A DNA stretch of 64,000 nt. It comes from Gymnogyps californianus (lineage: Eukaryota; Chordata; Aves; Accipitriformes; Cathartidae). The DNA lies in the NCBI RefSeq assembly GCF_018139145.2, contig NC_059500.1, positions 50,710,663-50,774,662 on the forward strand. The letters run 5' to 3'. The position numbers and the translations under genes are program-made. The notes beneath the pieces were generated by a model. It was given only the letters and a program-made list of their open reading frames with translations. It ran no database searches and was not told the origin of the DNA. Of the stretch, positions 49,601 to 61,149 are shown in pieces (positions within the stretch are counted from its first letter, which is position 1; each line of letters starts with the position of its first letter).

Positions 49601-50929
49601 CTTTTTTCAATTAGCAGCTTGGTTTTGCACTGTCATTCCAAAGCAGCATTTAAATAAATCTGTAATATGTAATACAATGTATTGTGGACAAAGGAGCTGT
49701 GTATATTTTAGGCAAGAATCAAAGTAACGGGTGAAACCAACCATTAAGTAAAACCAGTCAGATTCTGCTCCTATGTGAAATGGGGCTGCTTGGAGCTATT
49801 TTTACAATGTATTCGGAGCTCATATGTTAGCTTTAGAAGATGCCAAATGTATGACTGGCATGATCAGCTTTCAAACATACTCATCGCTCAAAGAAGTAAG
49901 AAAAATGAAGAGTAATTCCAATGTTGTTTCCAGTGTAATAATTATACCAGAAAAGACATGGAATATTATAATAATTATTATAATAACACCACAAATAACA
50001 GCAATAAGAAAAAGTTTAATTTTCAGTGGAGGTGTAATTAGATTACTCTTCATCAAGAAAACTGAGTACTTGCAATGGATTACTATCAATATATTATCTT
50101 CTAATCTTACCATGTGGGATTTGTCATTGTGCCCAAGAATACTTCAAGATCATGAGTTCAGTGGGGAACAGAATGATGAACTGTGCTCATTCTATGCAAG
50201 GACATCATCTCTCATAGAAGGAAGCAAATGGATTTCTTGTCAAGAATATCAAAAGGAAAAGTACATTTAATTTCTTATGGGACCTGCTGTGAAACGGAAA
50301 GACAAAAGTCAGTTTGATAATGGCCTGAAACAAAAAGACATCAGAAGAGATCAAGACTGACACGTTTATGTAAATCAGCAATTCTTGCACAAGTAACTCC
50401 ATACATTTCTTGTATCAACAAAGAATACTTACGTGACTATGAACCTGGAGAGTCAGAACCAAAAGTCTTTCAGTATTTTTTAAACAAATATAAACATAAC
50501 TGAAATACGTTTTCCAAATCAGATGGAAAAAAAAAAGTTTTTTACAATTATAATATAATTGCAGTTAAAAGTTATACTTATTGATATTATGAAATACTGT
50601 GTGGACTTTATTCTTTTTCCAGTAAAGACACTTATAAAATTGAAACAATGTTTTTGTATTCCTAAGCTCATTTATTTGAATTCATTGTAGAGGTAGAATT
50701 TTGCCAAAACAGCTTTAGTTGTGTTATCAATGAACATATCCTAGTTTGTACTTATGTCGCAGCAATTTGCTACTCAAACCCTCCCTGCAGCTGAAGCTGC
50801 TTCAATCCAGTGAAGACAAATATACTATCTTAGAGAATATGGAGAATAGCATTGTATCCAACAGTTCAAATTCCATCCTGAATTTCTGTTTGGGTGTCAA
50901 CATAAATAAATATTTAGTCTTTATAAATG
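46635..50929. other. Intergenic, AT-rich, no gene recognised
   Basis: Contains an open frame of 148 codons at 49,824-50,270 (plus) that is isoleucine-rich and AT-driven; it matches nothing I know and is probably chance. A short ATT/ATA-rich patch lies at about 49,960-49,985. Confidence 0.5.
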
Positions 50930-53495
50930 AAAATAATCTTCCTGTTCACAGGAAAACTAGTGGCAATGACATGGAGAAGGCTGACATACTCAAAAATTTC
51001 TTTGCCTCAGTTTTCACTGGCAATCACTCTTCTTACATCTCGAAGGTCCTGAACCTTGAGACAGGGACTAGGGGAAGGAAGTCTCATCCACTGTAAGAGA
51101 AGATCAGGTTCAAGACCACCTGAGGAACCTGAACGTACACAAGTCCATGGGATCCAACAAGATGCAGCCCAGGGTATTGAGGGAACTGGCAGATGTAGTT
51201 GCCAAGCTGCTCTCTAACATATTTGAAAAGTCATGGCAGTCAGGCTAAGTGCCCAGTGACTGGTGAAAAGGGAAACATCACACCCATTTTTAAAAAAGGT
51301 AAAAAAGAGGACCCTGGGAACTACCGACCAGTCAGCCTCACTTCTGTGCCCAGTGAGATCATGGAACAGAACCCCCTGGAAGTTAGGTTGAAGCATATGG
51401 AAGATGGTGAGGTGATCAGAGACAGCCAGCATGGCTTCACAAAAGGCAAATCGTGCTGGAGTAATCTTGTGGCTGTCTACAATGAAGTGACTGCATTCAT
51501 CAACAAGGGAAGAGCAACTGTTGTCATCTACCTGGACTTCTGTAAGACCTTTGATATGGTTCCCAAATTTCTTACCTCTAAATTGGAGAGATATGGGTTT
51601 GATGGATGAACTGTTACACGGATAAGGAATTGGCTGGATGGCAGCATCCAAAGAGTACAGTCAACAGGTCAAACTGCAGATGGAAACCAGTGATAAGTGG
51701 TGTCCCTCAAGGGTCCATACTGGGACTAATATTATTTAACATCTTCATTAAGGACACAGATAGTGGGATTGAGTGTACCCTCAACAACGCTGCAGATCAC
51801 ACCATGCTGAGTGGTGCAGTTGATATACTTGAGGGAAGGGATGCCATCCAGAAGGACATTGACAGGCTTGAGAAGTGGGCCCATGAGAACCTTATGAAGT
51901 TCAACAAGGCCAAGTGCAAGATCTTGCACCTGGTTGAGGCAATCCCCAATATCAGTACAGACCGAGCGATAAATTGCTTGAGAGCAGCCCTGCAGAGAAG
52001 GGCTTGGGGATAACAGTAGATAAAAAATTGGACATGAGCCAGCAATATGTGCTTGCAGCCCAGAAGTCCAATCGTATCCTGGACTACATCAAAAGAAGTG
52101 TTGTCAATGTCCTGTCCCACTTGGTGGGTTTAGGGAAAGGTAGTTTGATATACTCTGGGTGGTGCGCGGGAGAAACAACAAAGTTCTCAGGAGGTTTAAT
52201 CAAAGCAACTTTACTTCCAAACTTTAAAACTTTCAGACTGAATAAGGCACTTGGCAAAACTCTGACTGGATTTCTTGGTTAGGCTTACAATATACTTCAA
52301 GAAGAGGAAGGGGCGGGGCGGGAGAGAGAGAGAGAGAGAGATCACTGGTCCGGGTTCCAGCGTTGGTCCAGCCAATGGGCAGGGTGTCTCTGGTCTGTGG
52401 GCGTCTTCTTTTCCTCTTAGTTCCCCCCTTTTTTGGCACTTGCCTTCTCCTTATATTCTTATCCTTCAATGTGGACTGCCTCTTATTTTCATTAGCCTCG
52501 CTTGCTATGTAAATTAGCATGCAAGCTTCTTGCATGCGTGGGGGACGCAAGTCTTTTTGGTCTCGAATTGAGTCGGTGGTCGCGATCTCCCCCTGCCACA
52601 TTTACCTTTCCCCTAGTTACTGCTGGCTTTGCCACTTCTTGGGCAATTACTGCTGGCCTCACAACTTCTTGGGCAATTCATCCAGCCTTTGACAGGCTAC
52701 TCTCCCTTATCAGTCTTTAGCTCCTCTTCAAGGATCGTAAATTGCGACTGTTTGAGACATTCTTCGGACAGGCTTAGGGGATCTAACATCCTCTCCTGCA
52801 CCCTTATCAAGTTTTGTCTCCTGCTGTTATCCTTCGGAGCAACCAGCTCTTTGTTCCAGGGGGCTACAAGTTTGTTTTTTCCAGTTGGTCTCCTACAGTC
52901 AGCAGGTTGAGGGAGGCAATTCTCTGCCTGTATTCCACACTTGCGAGAACTCACTTGGAGTACTGCGTCCAGTTCTGGGGTCTCCAACATAAGAAAGACA
53001 TGGACCTGTTAGAGAGGGTCCAGAGGAGGGCCACAAACATTATCAGAGGCCTGGAACACCTCTCCTGTGACAAAAGACTGAGAGTTGGGGAGCTGGGGAA
53101 GAAAGGCTGAGAGAGTTCAGCCTGGAAAAGAGAAGGCTCTAGGGAGACCTTATTGCAGCCTTTCACTATATAAAGGAGGGCTTATAAGAAAGATTGAGAG
53201 AGAATTTTTACCAGGGCCTGTAGTTGCAGGACAAGGGGCAATGGTTTTAAACTGAAAGAGGGTAGGTTTAGATTGGATATAAGGAAGAAATTTTTTACGA
53301 TGAGGATGTTGAAACACTGGAACAGATTGCCCAGAGAAGTGGATGCCCCATCACTGGAAGTGTTCAAAATCAGATTGGACGGGGCTTAGAGCAACATGGT
53401 CTAGTGAAAGATGCCCCTGCCCATGGCAAGGGGGTTGGATTAGATGATCTTTAAAGGTCCCTTCCAAGCCAAACCATTCTATGATGCTATAATTC
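50930..53495 (+). mobile_element. CR1 LINE with reverse-transcriptase region, split by an LTR
   Basis: CR1 ORF2 runs from about 50,930 to 52,107 and resumes at 52,898, ending near 53,495 with ATTCTATGATGCTATAATTCT. RT motifs are visible: [20 protein letters not shown] (51,270-51,330), [14 protein letters not shown] (motif A, about 51,524-51,560) and SGVPQGSILGLILFNIFI (about 51,697-51,750). The motif C region reads NAADHTML instead of the expected FADDT type, so the enzyme is dead, and there are stops and frameshifts. Before the insertion this was a 5'-truncated copy of about 1.8 kb. Confidence 0.9.
52108..52897 (-). mobile_element. 790-bp solo LTR nested in the CR1, minus orientation
   Basis: Interrupts the CR1 between GTTGTCA and GCAGGTTGAGG, which are contiguous in CR1. 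The flanks are GTCAA (52,103-52,107) and GTCAG (52,898-52,902), a 4-5 base target duplication. On the minus strand it begins TGTAGGAGACC and ends GGGACAGGACA. TATAAGG is at 52,449-52,455 and ATTAAA at 52,195-52,200 (minus), consistent with U3-R-U5 order. A GA-repeat lies at 52,322-52,340. No internal retroviral genes are present. Confidence 0.82.
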
Positions 53496-54449
53496 TTAAG
53501 ATTTCTAATACTTTTTGAAACTTTAGTGCAAACAGTTCTATGTGTCATATAGCGTTATAATGTGTTCATATATAAGCATAAATAATTGCATTTTCAAGTT
53601 GTTTACTATTTTATATGTCTTATGAATTGTTATTTTAATAATATCTATTTCAAAACCACTGCAATTATGTGGTCCATCTTATGTAGTTACAGTAGATAGT
53701 ACTTTCTCTATGGGCAAGCACCCTGCCAAGTCAAGTGAGGGATCATTAAATAGCTTGCATATTTGTTTTGATGCAGTTATTAAATAATTTGTTTACTGAT
53801 CATGAATTAACATTAACTTAGTACTGAGGTATATATACTTAGGTGTTTTTTTTTCTTTTCACCATCTATACTGGTTTATCCCTCAAAATCATCTGCATGC
53901 ACTTCCACAGTGTGTTTGGCCCAAAATATTCTTTTACTGCCCTATTTCTGTTGCAAAAAAGAAGATGGATTATTTACATCTCATACATAGCAGTCAACAC
54001 AGTTCATTTCATTTAGACAAAGCTTTAAACACACTAAAAGAAAATGAAAATCCGTATCATGTGATTCTGATGTGATCTCAAGGGTAATCCTTGCTATTAA
54101 AATAACAATTATTAGAAATTCAACACACACCATGCACACATGCAGAGCAAGAAAGGAGGCCTGCCATTTCAGTAACTTACTTATAGATGACAGAATTTTC
54201 ATTTGACTGTTATATGTAAAGAAATCCTTCTTCCAAGCTGAACCTCTTTTTTTATTTCACTCTTCTAAATCCTATGTGGCTTCTAGGAGGTCTTGAAAAT
54301 GATGACCTGAGCACATCATTCTAATTATGTAATCACTTGGCAATTTTTCAGAGTAAAAAAGTCAGATGCTTTTACAGACTAACACATACCTTTGCACTAT
54401 TTGTTCTGGCACTGTCATGGTTTTCTGGAAGACTAAATTCGTTTAGAAC
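53496..54449. other. Gap between two CR1 copies, nothing recognised
   Basis: AT-rich, with no gene or repeat recognised. Confidence 0.5.
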
Positions 54450-55680
54450 CTGTTTCATAACCATTCTGCTATATCATGCTTACTACAGACAAGCCAGCCA
54501 CTGATTATCACATCCGCCACCTTTTCTCCCTTGTTAGTGAACAGTAGATCCAACTGTATGTCAGCCCAGATCATGATGTGACCCCCAACACCTTCCAGAA
54601 ATCTTGACTGCTTGAAGCTCACTACACTGCCCTGCCAGCAGATGTCAGGGAGGTTATAGTCCCCCATGAGAACTGGGATTTGTGACACAGAGACTTTCTC
54701 CTATGGTTTGAAGAAATTTTGTCCACTTCCTCACCCTGGTTGGGTGGACACAATCCTACCACGGTGTCACCCTTACTGGTGTGATCCTCTGACCTGGCCC
54801 TGTGAACCCTCACCCTGCCTCTTGCCTGTCTCGGAGAGGAGCCTCATGTATCCAAGCTGCTCCTTCACAGTAAGGGCAGCCTCTGTCCTTATTCTGTCTC
54901 TCCTGAAGATCTTGTACCTGTCTATTGCTCATATCTGTAGCTGTCCTACCATATCTCAGTTTTTCAAACAACATCCCAATTGCATGGCTGGAGCTCTAGC
55001 CACTCCTGTTGTTTCACAGGCTGCATAGATTTGTGGACGTGTACTTGAGGTTAGTCCCCTTCCACCCTGTTTTGGCATTCCTTAGGTCTCTCTTGTTACC
55101 GTTGCTCTGCATCCTTTCCTTTCCATCCCTTTCTACTGTTGATCTCTTTACTTGACTGTGGTTTGCAGCCTCACTCCTCCATTTTCCTGGTTTAAAGCTC
55201 TTCTGATGAGATTGGCCTGCCTTTTGACAAAAGTGCTCTTGCCCCACTTTGCCAGAGCTATCACATCTCTCCCCAGCAGTCCTTGATCCTCAAAGGTTCT
55301 GCGATTATAAAAGCCAAAACCTGATGTTGACACCAGCTTGGTGTCAACTGGTGATGACACCAGTTGATGACGACAATATACTGACTAGAATGATCTTTTC
55401 CCTTCATCTGCTATCAGGGCACTGAACCTAGTAGTAGATGAGTGACAGAAAGCTTAGCCTGGAGACACATCAGATCTAGCTGAGCCCAAACCATGCAACA
55501 GCACCAAGAGGAGTGCCTGTGATGGTATTGGGTGTCTTCCTCTAGTTGGGGAAAAAATCCCCCATCTGCTGACCTGAGTTGCTGTCTAGGGAGTTTTGCT
55601 GCTTGCTGAGGGCTTGGATCTGGGATGTTGTTGATTCTGTTGATGATTTGCCAAGCTGTTTTTATTCTTCTGGAAAAGTG
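54450..55680 (-). mobile_element. CR1 LINE 5'-part fragment (endonuclease region), minus orientation
   Basis: The minus strand reads VLMGDYNLPDICWQ (about 54,630-54,675) and LDLLFTNKGEKVADV (about 54,505-54,550), the AP-endonuclease domain of CR1 ORF2. Further right is the inter-ORF sequence with CAAAGTGGGGCAAGAGC, shared with the CR1 at 32.4-34.9 kb. It lacks the RT and 3' end. Confidence 0.78.
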
Positions 55681-56232
55681 ACATTCATTTTTAATATGTC
55701 TTTTCATTAAAAAGAAGCAGAATCTCACAATGGGTCAGAACATAGTTATAAATTAGAATAAGTGCTACCAATGCAGAGTAAGTGGTTCAACTTTTATTTC
55801 TGGGTTGCCTGAAGACATTGATATTCCTGACAACTTTCTCCACTGTTCTACTAGAAAATTCCCATCCTGACCTCAAACTTGAACTGAAATCAAAAGCAGT
55901 TTAAATTAGCATGAGGGTACTTTTGTGGATGTAAAGGAGGTGAGCCTTCTGTTCTGCTGCATCTCATGTGTCGACAGAGGCACATCCAGCAGGAGACGTA
56001 GCAGACAGCAAGTTTCAAAAGACACCCAAATACTCCTCAAAACTGTACCTAGCTCATCTACTAAGATAAATGATTGGAAAAGATATTTTATAGCAATGCA
56101 ATCTAGTAGCTTGGCAATATGTACCAAATTATGATGTAACCTGTGAAGCATTGCTACAAAGGAAAACACCTTTATATCACAGATTCTTATTAAAAAAATA
56201 AGAATGGTGGATGAAAGTTGAAGGTGAAATAC

Positions 56233-56340
56233 CTTTCCTTAAAACTGGCTGAATTATTAGATGTATCTGCTTTTGTTCTTCATCTCCAAGTATGTTGAGG
56301 ACATCTTCCAAGGTGATATCAGCCTTTTTCACCCACATAT
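56233..56340 (-). CDS. Unrecognised exon-like segment, 36 codons, splice sites on both sides
   Basis: On the minus strand a pyrimidine-rich acceptor TTATTTTCTTCCAG (AG at 56,341-56,342) is followed by 108 open nucleotides and a donor AAAG/GTATTT (GT at 56,231-56,232). Both borders have phase 1, so the exon could be spliced in or out without shifting frame. The peptide is acidic and helix-like: MWVKKADITLEDVLNILGDE, then EQKQIHLIIQPVLRK. I do not recognise the protein. No partner exon is certain, and it may be chance or a relic of a lost gene. Confidence 0.3.
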
Positions 56341-56712
56341 CTGGAAGAAAATAAGTTATTCCCTGACTACAGGGATGATCCAAAGAGAGAGGAAATGCTA
56401 TACAACAGAAGCAGATCACTGATACATTGTTTGTTACGGAAGCTAGGAGCAGTTGCATTTTAATGAAGTTGGTATCATCTAGATTATGTCATGGATGAAG
56501 GTGGCATTGAGGAAATCTTAACTATGTAATGTTCTGGGAGCACAGCTTTGTTTCAAAAAAAGCTGTTGGTGATACAGGGAAGAAATGAGAGGAATTTAGG
56601 GAGTGGATAATATGGGCCGAAAACACAATATTTAAAAAAACCTCTGTTTTTTAACTGTATTTTGCTTGGTGCTATTGCCAGATTTCATGAAGAAAGGAAG
56701 CAGAAAAACCTG

Positions 56713-57021
56713 TGTCGTGGTTTAACCCCAGCCGGCAGCTAAGGCATCACTGGGCATGATGTCATATGGTATGGAATAGCTCTTTGGCCAGTTTGGGTCA
56801 GCTGTCCTGGCAGTGTCCCCTCCCAGCTTCTTGTGCCCCTGCAGCCTTCTTGCTGGCTGGGCACGAGAAGCTGAAAAATCCTTGACTTAGTATAAACACT
56901 ACTTAGCAACAACTAAAAACATCAGTGTGTTATCAACATTATTTTCCTACTAAATCCAAAACACAGCACTATACCAGCTACTAGGAAGAAAATTAACTCT
57001 GTCCTAGCCGAAACCAGGACA
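56713..57021 (+). mobile_element. Short solo LTR with perfect 5-bp target duplication
   Basis: Begins TGTCGTGGTTTAACCCCAGC and ends GCCGAAACCAGGACA (TG...CA), flanked by ACCTG at 56,708-56,712 and 57,022-57,026. I recognise this as a common neoavian ERV LTR, shortened here by loss of its GC-rich/A-rich middle. A 5-bp duplication fits ERVL-like integration. Confidence 0.88.
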
Positions 57022-57269
57022 ACCTGTAAGAATGTACTGGTAAAGAAAGCATGCCTGGTAACGGTAAACTTATCAACTTTCATTAGTCATTTTTTCATGG
57101 GACTATTTAATTGGATAGTGACTACAACCTAAAATTAGCTACATAGTCTTCTTAATTTAGTACATGAAGACATATCATGGCCCTAAGGCCAAAATTTGAA
57201 GATAAAGTTTGAATAGGAAAAAAAGATGCACAGACAGCATCAATACTAACTAACTTTTCAAGAGGTTAC

Positions 57270-57460
57270 CCCTTAGGGACTGTGTCCATGGGTGACCCAT
57301 CCCAGGGCAAGACATCCCTAACAGGCCTGTGGATGATCCATGCTGGGAGAAGGACACACCTGAGGGATCGAAGGGGTGTGAGACCCTGACCAAGGGTAAA
57401 AGGAGCCATCAGGCATGCAGCCTCACTGCCTATGCTGCCTGTCACCTAAGCTGGAGGCAT
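57270..57460. mobile_element. Probable LTR fragment
   Basis: Phrases such as GGGACTGTGTCCATGGGTGA and GTGGATGATCCATGCTGGGA resemble the GATCCATGCTGGAGCAG-type internal units of avian LTRs. The ends are not defined. Confidence 0.4.
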
Positions 57461-57555
57461 AACCTGCAGTGAAAATGTGGGAAGTTTTATAAATGGGGAG
57501 GACATAGGTATTTATGTAAGTGTTCGTGTAAATGTTTATGTTCATGTTTTGCTTT

Positions 57556-58053
57556 TCACAGTTCCTGAGTCAGTGATTGGAGGTTTGTGTTGGCTGACAA
57601 TAAGTCAAATAAATTCTCCAACTCTAGACTGCTTTGCCTGCAACTGATGGTGGAAGACATCCATTCAAAAGTGCAACTCATTCTGAGATTGTTACAGGAA
57701 TGATTCTGTGAGGTACCGGAATTATTGGCTGCTTTTGAGAAGCTGAAAAGTTTTAAGTCTGTTATCATATAAAGCCATCGGTTTCTCAATTCAGGTCTCT
57801 CTTTCTCTCTTTCTGATTGAAAAAAACTTTGGTCAGGAAAGCTTCCTGTCAAAAACTCTGTTGGAATTGATGTGTCTTCATGAAATGTTTCTACCTCAAC
57901 AAAACAGTAATTTTCCAACAAAATGTCTGTTGTTGAAAGTATTCCAAATAAGATGTAACCACAGGCAGACATCTCTGGAAAATAGGCCCACAGGGCTACA
58001 TGTGGTGGAGCATGGGTTAAAGACAAAAAGAAGTGATTGGTCTTAACTGACAC
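57556..58053 (-). CDS. Unrecognised 165-codon open frame
   Basis: A continuous minus-strand frame ending in SANTNLQSLTQEL and a TGA. A plausible acceptor CCTATTTTCCAG lies inside it at about 57,979-57,990, so an exon of about 420 nt could begin at EMSACGYIL. The composition is mixed, with Ser/Leu-rich segments and no domain I recognise. About 1.2 kb downstream on the same strand is the exon-like segment at 56.2-56.3 kb. A frame of this length can arise by chance in 64 kb, so confidence is low. Confidence 0.22.
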   Translation of the reverse strand: MSVKTNHFFLSLTHAPPHVALWAYFPEMSACGYILFGILSTTDILLENYCFVEVETFHEDTSIPTEFLTGSFPDQSFFQSEREKERPELRNRWLYMITDLKLFSFSKAANNSGTSQNHSCNNLRMSCTFEWMSSTISCRQSSLELENLFDLLSANTNLQSLTQEL

Positions 58054-58184
58054 TTGTCAAATAAAAAATATCCTATAGAAGGCAATGATGCTGAAGAAAT
58101 ATAGCTCTGCTGTGTTTAAAAATTATTCTTGCCAACTTAGAGAAACTGATTGAGATTTCAGTTGTCCCAAAGATGGAAAGGGGG

Positions 58185-58219
58185 GGGCAGGGCAGGGCAG
58201 GGCAGGGCAGGGCAGGCAG
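58185..58219. repeat. (GGCAG)n microsatellite
   Basis: About six or seven copies of GGGCA/GGCAG preceded by a G run (58,180-58,187). Confidence 0.92.
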
Positions 58220-58220
58220 G

Positions 58221-58337
58221 GAGAGGAGAGGAGAGGAGAGGAGAGGAGAGGAGAGGAGAGGAGAGGAGAGGAGAGGAGAGGAGAGGAGAAGAGAGGAGAG
58301 GAGAGGAGAGGAGAGGAGAGGAGAGGAGAGGAGAGGA
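58221..58337. repeat. (GAGAG)n minisatellite, about 23 copies
   Basis: A 5-bp unit GAGAG/AGAGG tandemly repeated with a single interruption (GAGAAGAGAG at about 58,286). It makes open frames on both strands that are not genes. Confidence 0.95.
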
Positions 58338-59325
58338 AGAAGTTCTGCAAACTGATGATAAACAATGAAATGAGACAGATAAGAACTTTGGCCAGAGAAG
58401 CTGGAGCTGGTGAACAGCAGTGAAAGGTCTGCTAATGACATTAATAATCCAGTTTTGCTGAGTGACTGATCAAGTGACACAAAGTAATACAGAATCACTC
58501 TGTGAAAATATACCATGAGTTGCTATGTGAATAAAGGACATACTGTGTTTGTCTCATATCATATGGAGATCATGACCTAAAGATATTAAAGTTCTACTGT
58601 TATACAAACTGGAAGTGAATAAATGATAACGGTTTACACAATAAAGATATTCTGCAATGGAAAATAAGAGCAATTATATAGAAAGTTAAAAGGAAAGCCA
58701 AATAGCCTTCATTACTTGGTCTACCATGGCGTCACAAAGCTTAAAATTTTATGACCATTGCTTACACATAAAATAGTTTTTGACTTTTTTTTATATAAAG
58801 AATGAATTTTATATAATGGAAATAGTTTATCTTACATTGTTACTAAAAGTAGACCTGGATATAAGCATAATTTATTTAAATTATTTCTATCCTTAATAGA
58901 AACCTTTGGGAAAAAAAATCAGGAAGTTGTTAATAAGCGGAAACAGTTTCTAACAGAGAAAGTCTAACTTGGAAGTATTGGGATTTTTTAGGTCAGATGT
59001 TGACAGGTAAATTAAAAAATAAGCAAAAGCTTGGATTATATGTATACCTTTGTGTCCTTAAGTGTAAGGGCATAGGTGAATTTGTTGCTGATAGGTGTTG
59101 GGAAGTAATGTGAATGTTATTCCATCATTTTTTTCTGAAGCTTTGCTTCCTTTTAAGAGGTCCTTATGTATGGACTGGTGCCACTGAGTGTAACACCAGT
59201 TTTGCTTTTTTCAGTCCTTTTTTTCTGTGCTGCTTTTTCACAGAAATTAATCACATATTTATCTTCTAATCAAGTATGAGTTTGCACACAGGATTTGTTG
59301 CCTGTGGGAGCTGCTATACTACAGG
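58338..59325. other. Intergenic, AT-rich, no feature seen
   Basis: No gene or repeat recognised. Confidence 0.5.
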
Positions 59326-59452
59326 AAAGCAGGAAGGGAAGGAAAGGAAGGAAAGGAAGAAGGGAAGAAAGAGAGGGAGAGAGGAAAGGAAGGGAGGAAG
59401 AAAGAGAGGGAAGGAAGGAAGGAAGGAAGCAAGCAAGCAAGCAAGCAAGCAA
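59326..59452. repeat. Purine-rich (GGAA)n followed by (GCAA)n
   Basis: Imperfect GGAAG/AGGAA repeats from about 59,330, a purer (GAAG)n to 59,428, then (CAAG)n to about 59,450. Confidence 0.9.
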
Positions 59453-61149
59453 ATTTTTTATTGTTCCAGTCCTCTTTTCAACTCTTTACTGCAATTAATA
59501 TATTTTCCTAAGACCATATACTACAAATACTGCTTCAATATCTTGACCAGTGCTTAATATTTGGGCTCTTCATATGTTGATTTTCTTGTTTATTAGCATG
59601 AATATTGCTTTTTTTTTTTTCTTTTGCTAACAATGGTCCTTTTCTCTTTTAAGTGAGGACGCATTGTATGCAAAGAAGTCTACAAGGGAGACTAAGCTCC
59701 TTAGGGCTTTGCAAGTTTACAAGAGATTTGGAGTTTGAATTGGTACTTTGTTTCCTGGCATCTATAGATTGAAGTAATGTAAAAGAAATAATCTTCGGAT
59801 ATGATCATTAAACTTTCTCAGTTGGTAGTTTCTTTTCATTTTAAGAAGAGAATACCAAAGACTGGGCACTTCTGCTCAGCTCTGAACATAGATGATTTGC
59901 AAATCAGTGCCTGGGAATGAAAAGGGGTGAGGCACTTCTGTCCGAGTCATCTTCTGGAGTGGAATTAAAGAGCGGAAAAATCCATGTAATAATAAACTAT
60001 GTACCGGGCTCCCTAGCAGTCTTTCAAGCCATTTACAGACCTGTAAGTCACAGTGCTACAAGCTGTACTGAAGGTAACTTCTGTATAGGTTAATCAGTCA
60101 CCATTTAGTAAGGAGTGCTCAGTGGAAGAAAGGAGCAGTGAGGATGTGGCACATCTTGCACCATCATGGGGCTTTTATCCACAGCAGATATCTGAAGCAG
60201 ATATCCACATGTGATAAGGTCTCCAGATTTTGCGGTTCACACAGCTCCAACATGACTAAAATTTGCAGGGTCAAGGCAGTGACCATCTATAGGATACTCC
60301 ACCCAGTACCAGCAAACCATGGCATTCAGAGAATGGTTACTGTACAGAAAAGTCCAGCAAAGGTATGTGTTTGCCGTATCAATGTATTTGTGAGGATGAG
60401 AACTAGGAAGTCTGTCTGTCTGTCAAAACTTTCAGCAGTCTTTTCACCAAAGAGGAACTTAATATTGTTTTCAAATAGTTCTCCTCTATTCTTTCATAGC
60501 TTTTAGAGACTACTTAGTCCAGTGCCTTTGAAACCCTGCAATGGGAAAGGGTGTCAAGAAGCTATGGATTGTCCCTGGAGACAGCAGCAGTGACTGCTAT
60601 GACTTCTAGAGCCTTCTTGAGCAGCAGCAGACACTAATGCAGCAAATGTCAGCAAGTACTGGCCAGACTTGTCCCGTCTTCCTCTTTTCCCTACATATAC
60701 CTCTGAAGAGCTTTCTTTTTGTTACATAGAGATATTTGATTTCCACCTAGCTAAAGCACACAATCATCTCATGTATGCGGTATTTGGAATGCCAGACCTC
60801 TTTGCTTCTGTTATTAGCCGACCGAACACGGAAGTATAAGCAAAACAAACATTTCCCCCCCGACTCCCTCCCCTTCACTGAAAGGGCAGAATGACATCAA
60901 GACTCTGAATGTCTGCAAAAACACGGGGTCTGATTGTAGGTTCTCTCTCTTCTTTGCCCTCTTTAGTACTGGCAACTCTTACGTGAGGGAGTGGCAGCTG
61001 ATCTCCACCAACTGCAGGGACAGAGTGCTGGTGACAGCATGTTTCAGGCAGTGCAGAAGGAGGGTGACCTCTACTGGATGTGCCACCACTGGCTGGATCC
61101 TGCTGCTGTTCTGTTCCTGAGCAGAGTAGTGAACTCAAGTTGTCTGACT
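59453..61149. other. Intergenic, no gene recognised
   Basis: Includes a short CTGT repeat at about 60,410-60,424. 60,870-61,140 is GC-richer but unassigned. No known gene. Confidence 0.5.

Noticed and set aside
49824..50270. A 148-codon plus-strand frame
   Set aside because: Isoleucine runs come from an ATT/ATA-rich patch. No splice context and no family resemblance.
58180..58340. A CRISPR-like array
   Set aside because: Units are contiguous pentamers with no spacers, and the genome is vertebrate.
58073..58516. Open frames rich in PLLSS or EERRG around 58.1-58.5 kb
   Set aside because: They are produced by the GAGAG pentamer repeat, which stays open in any frame.
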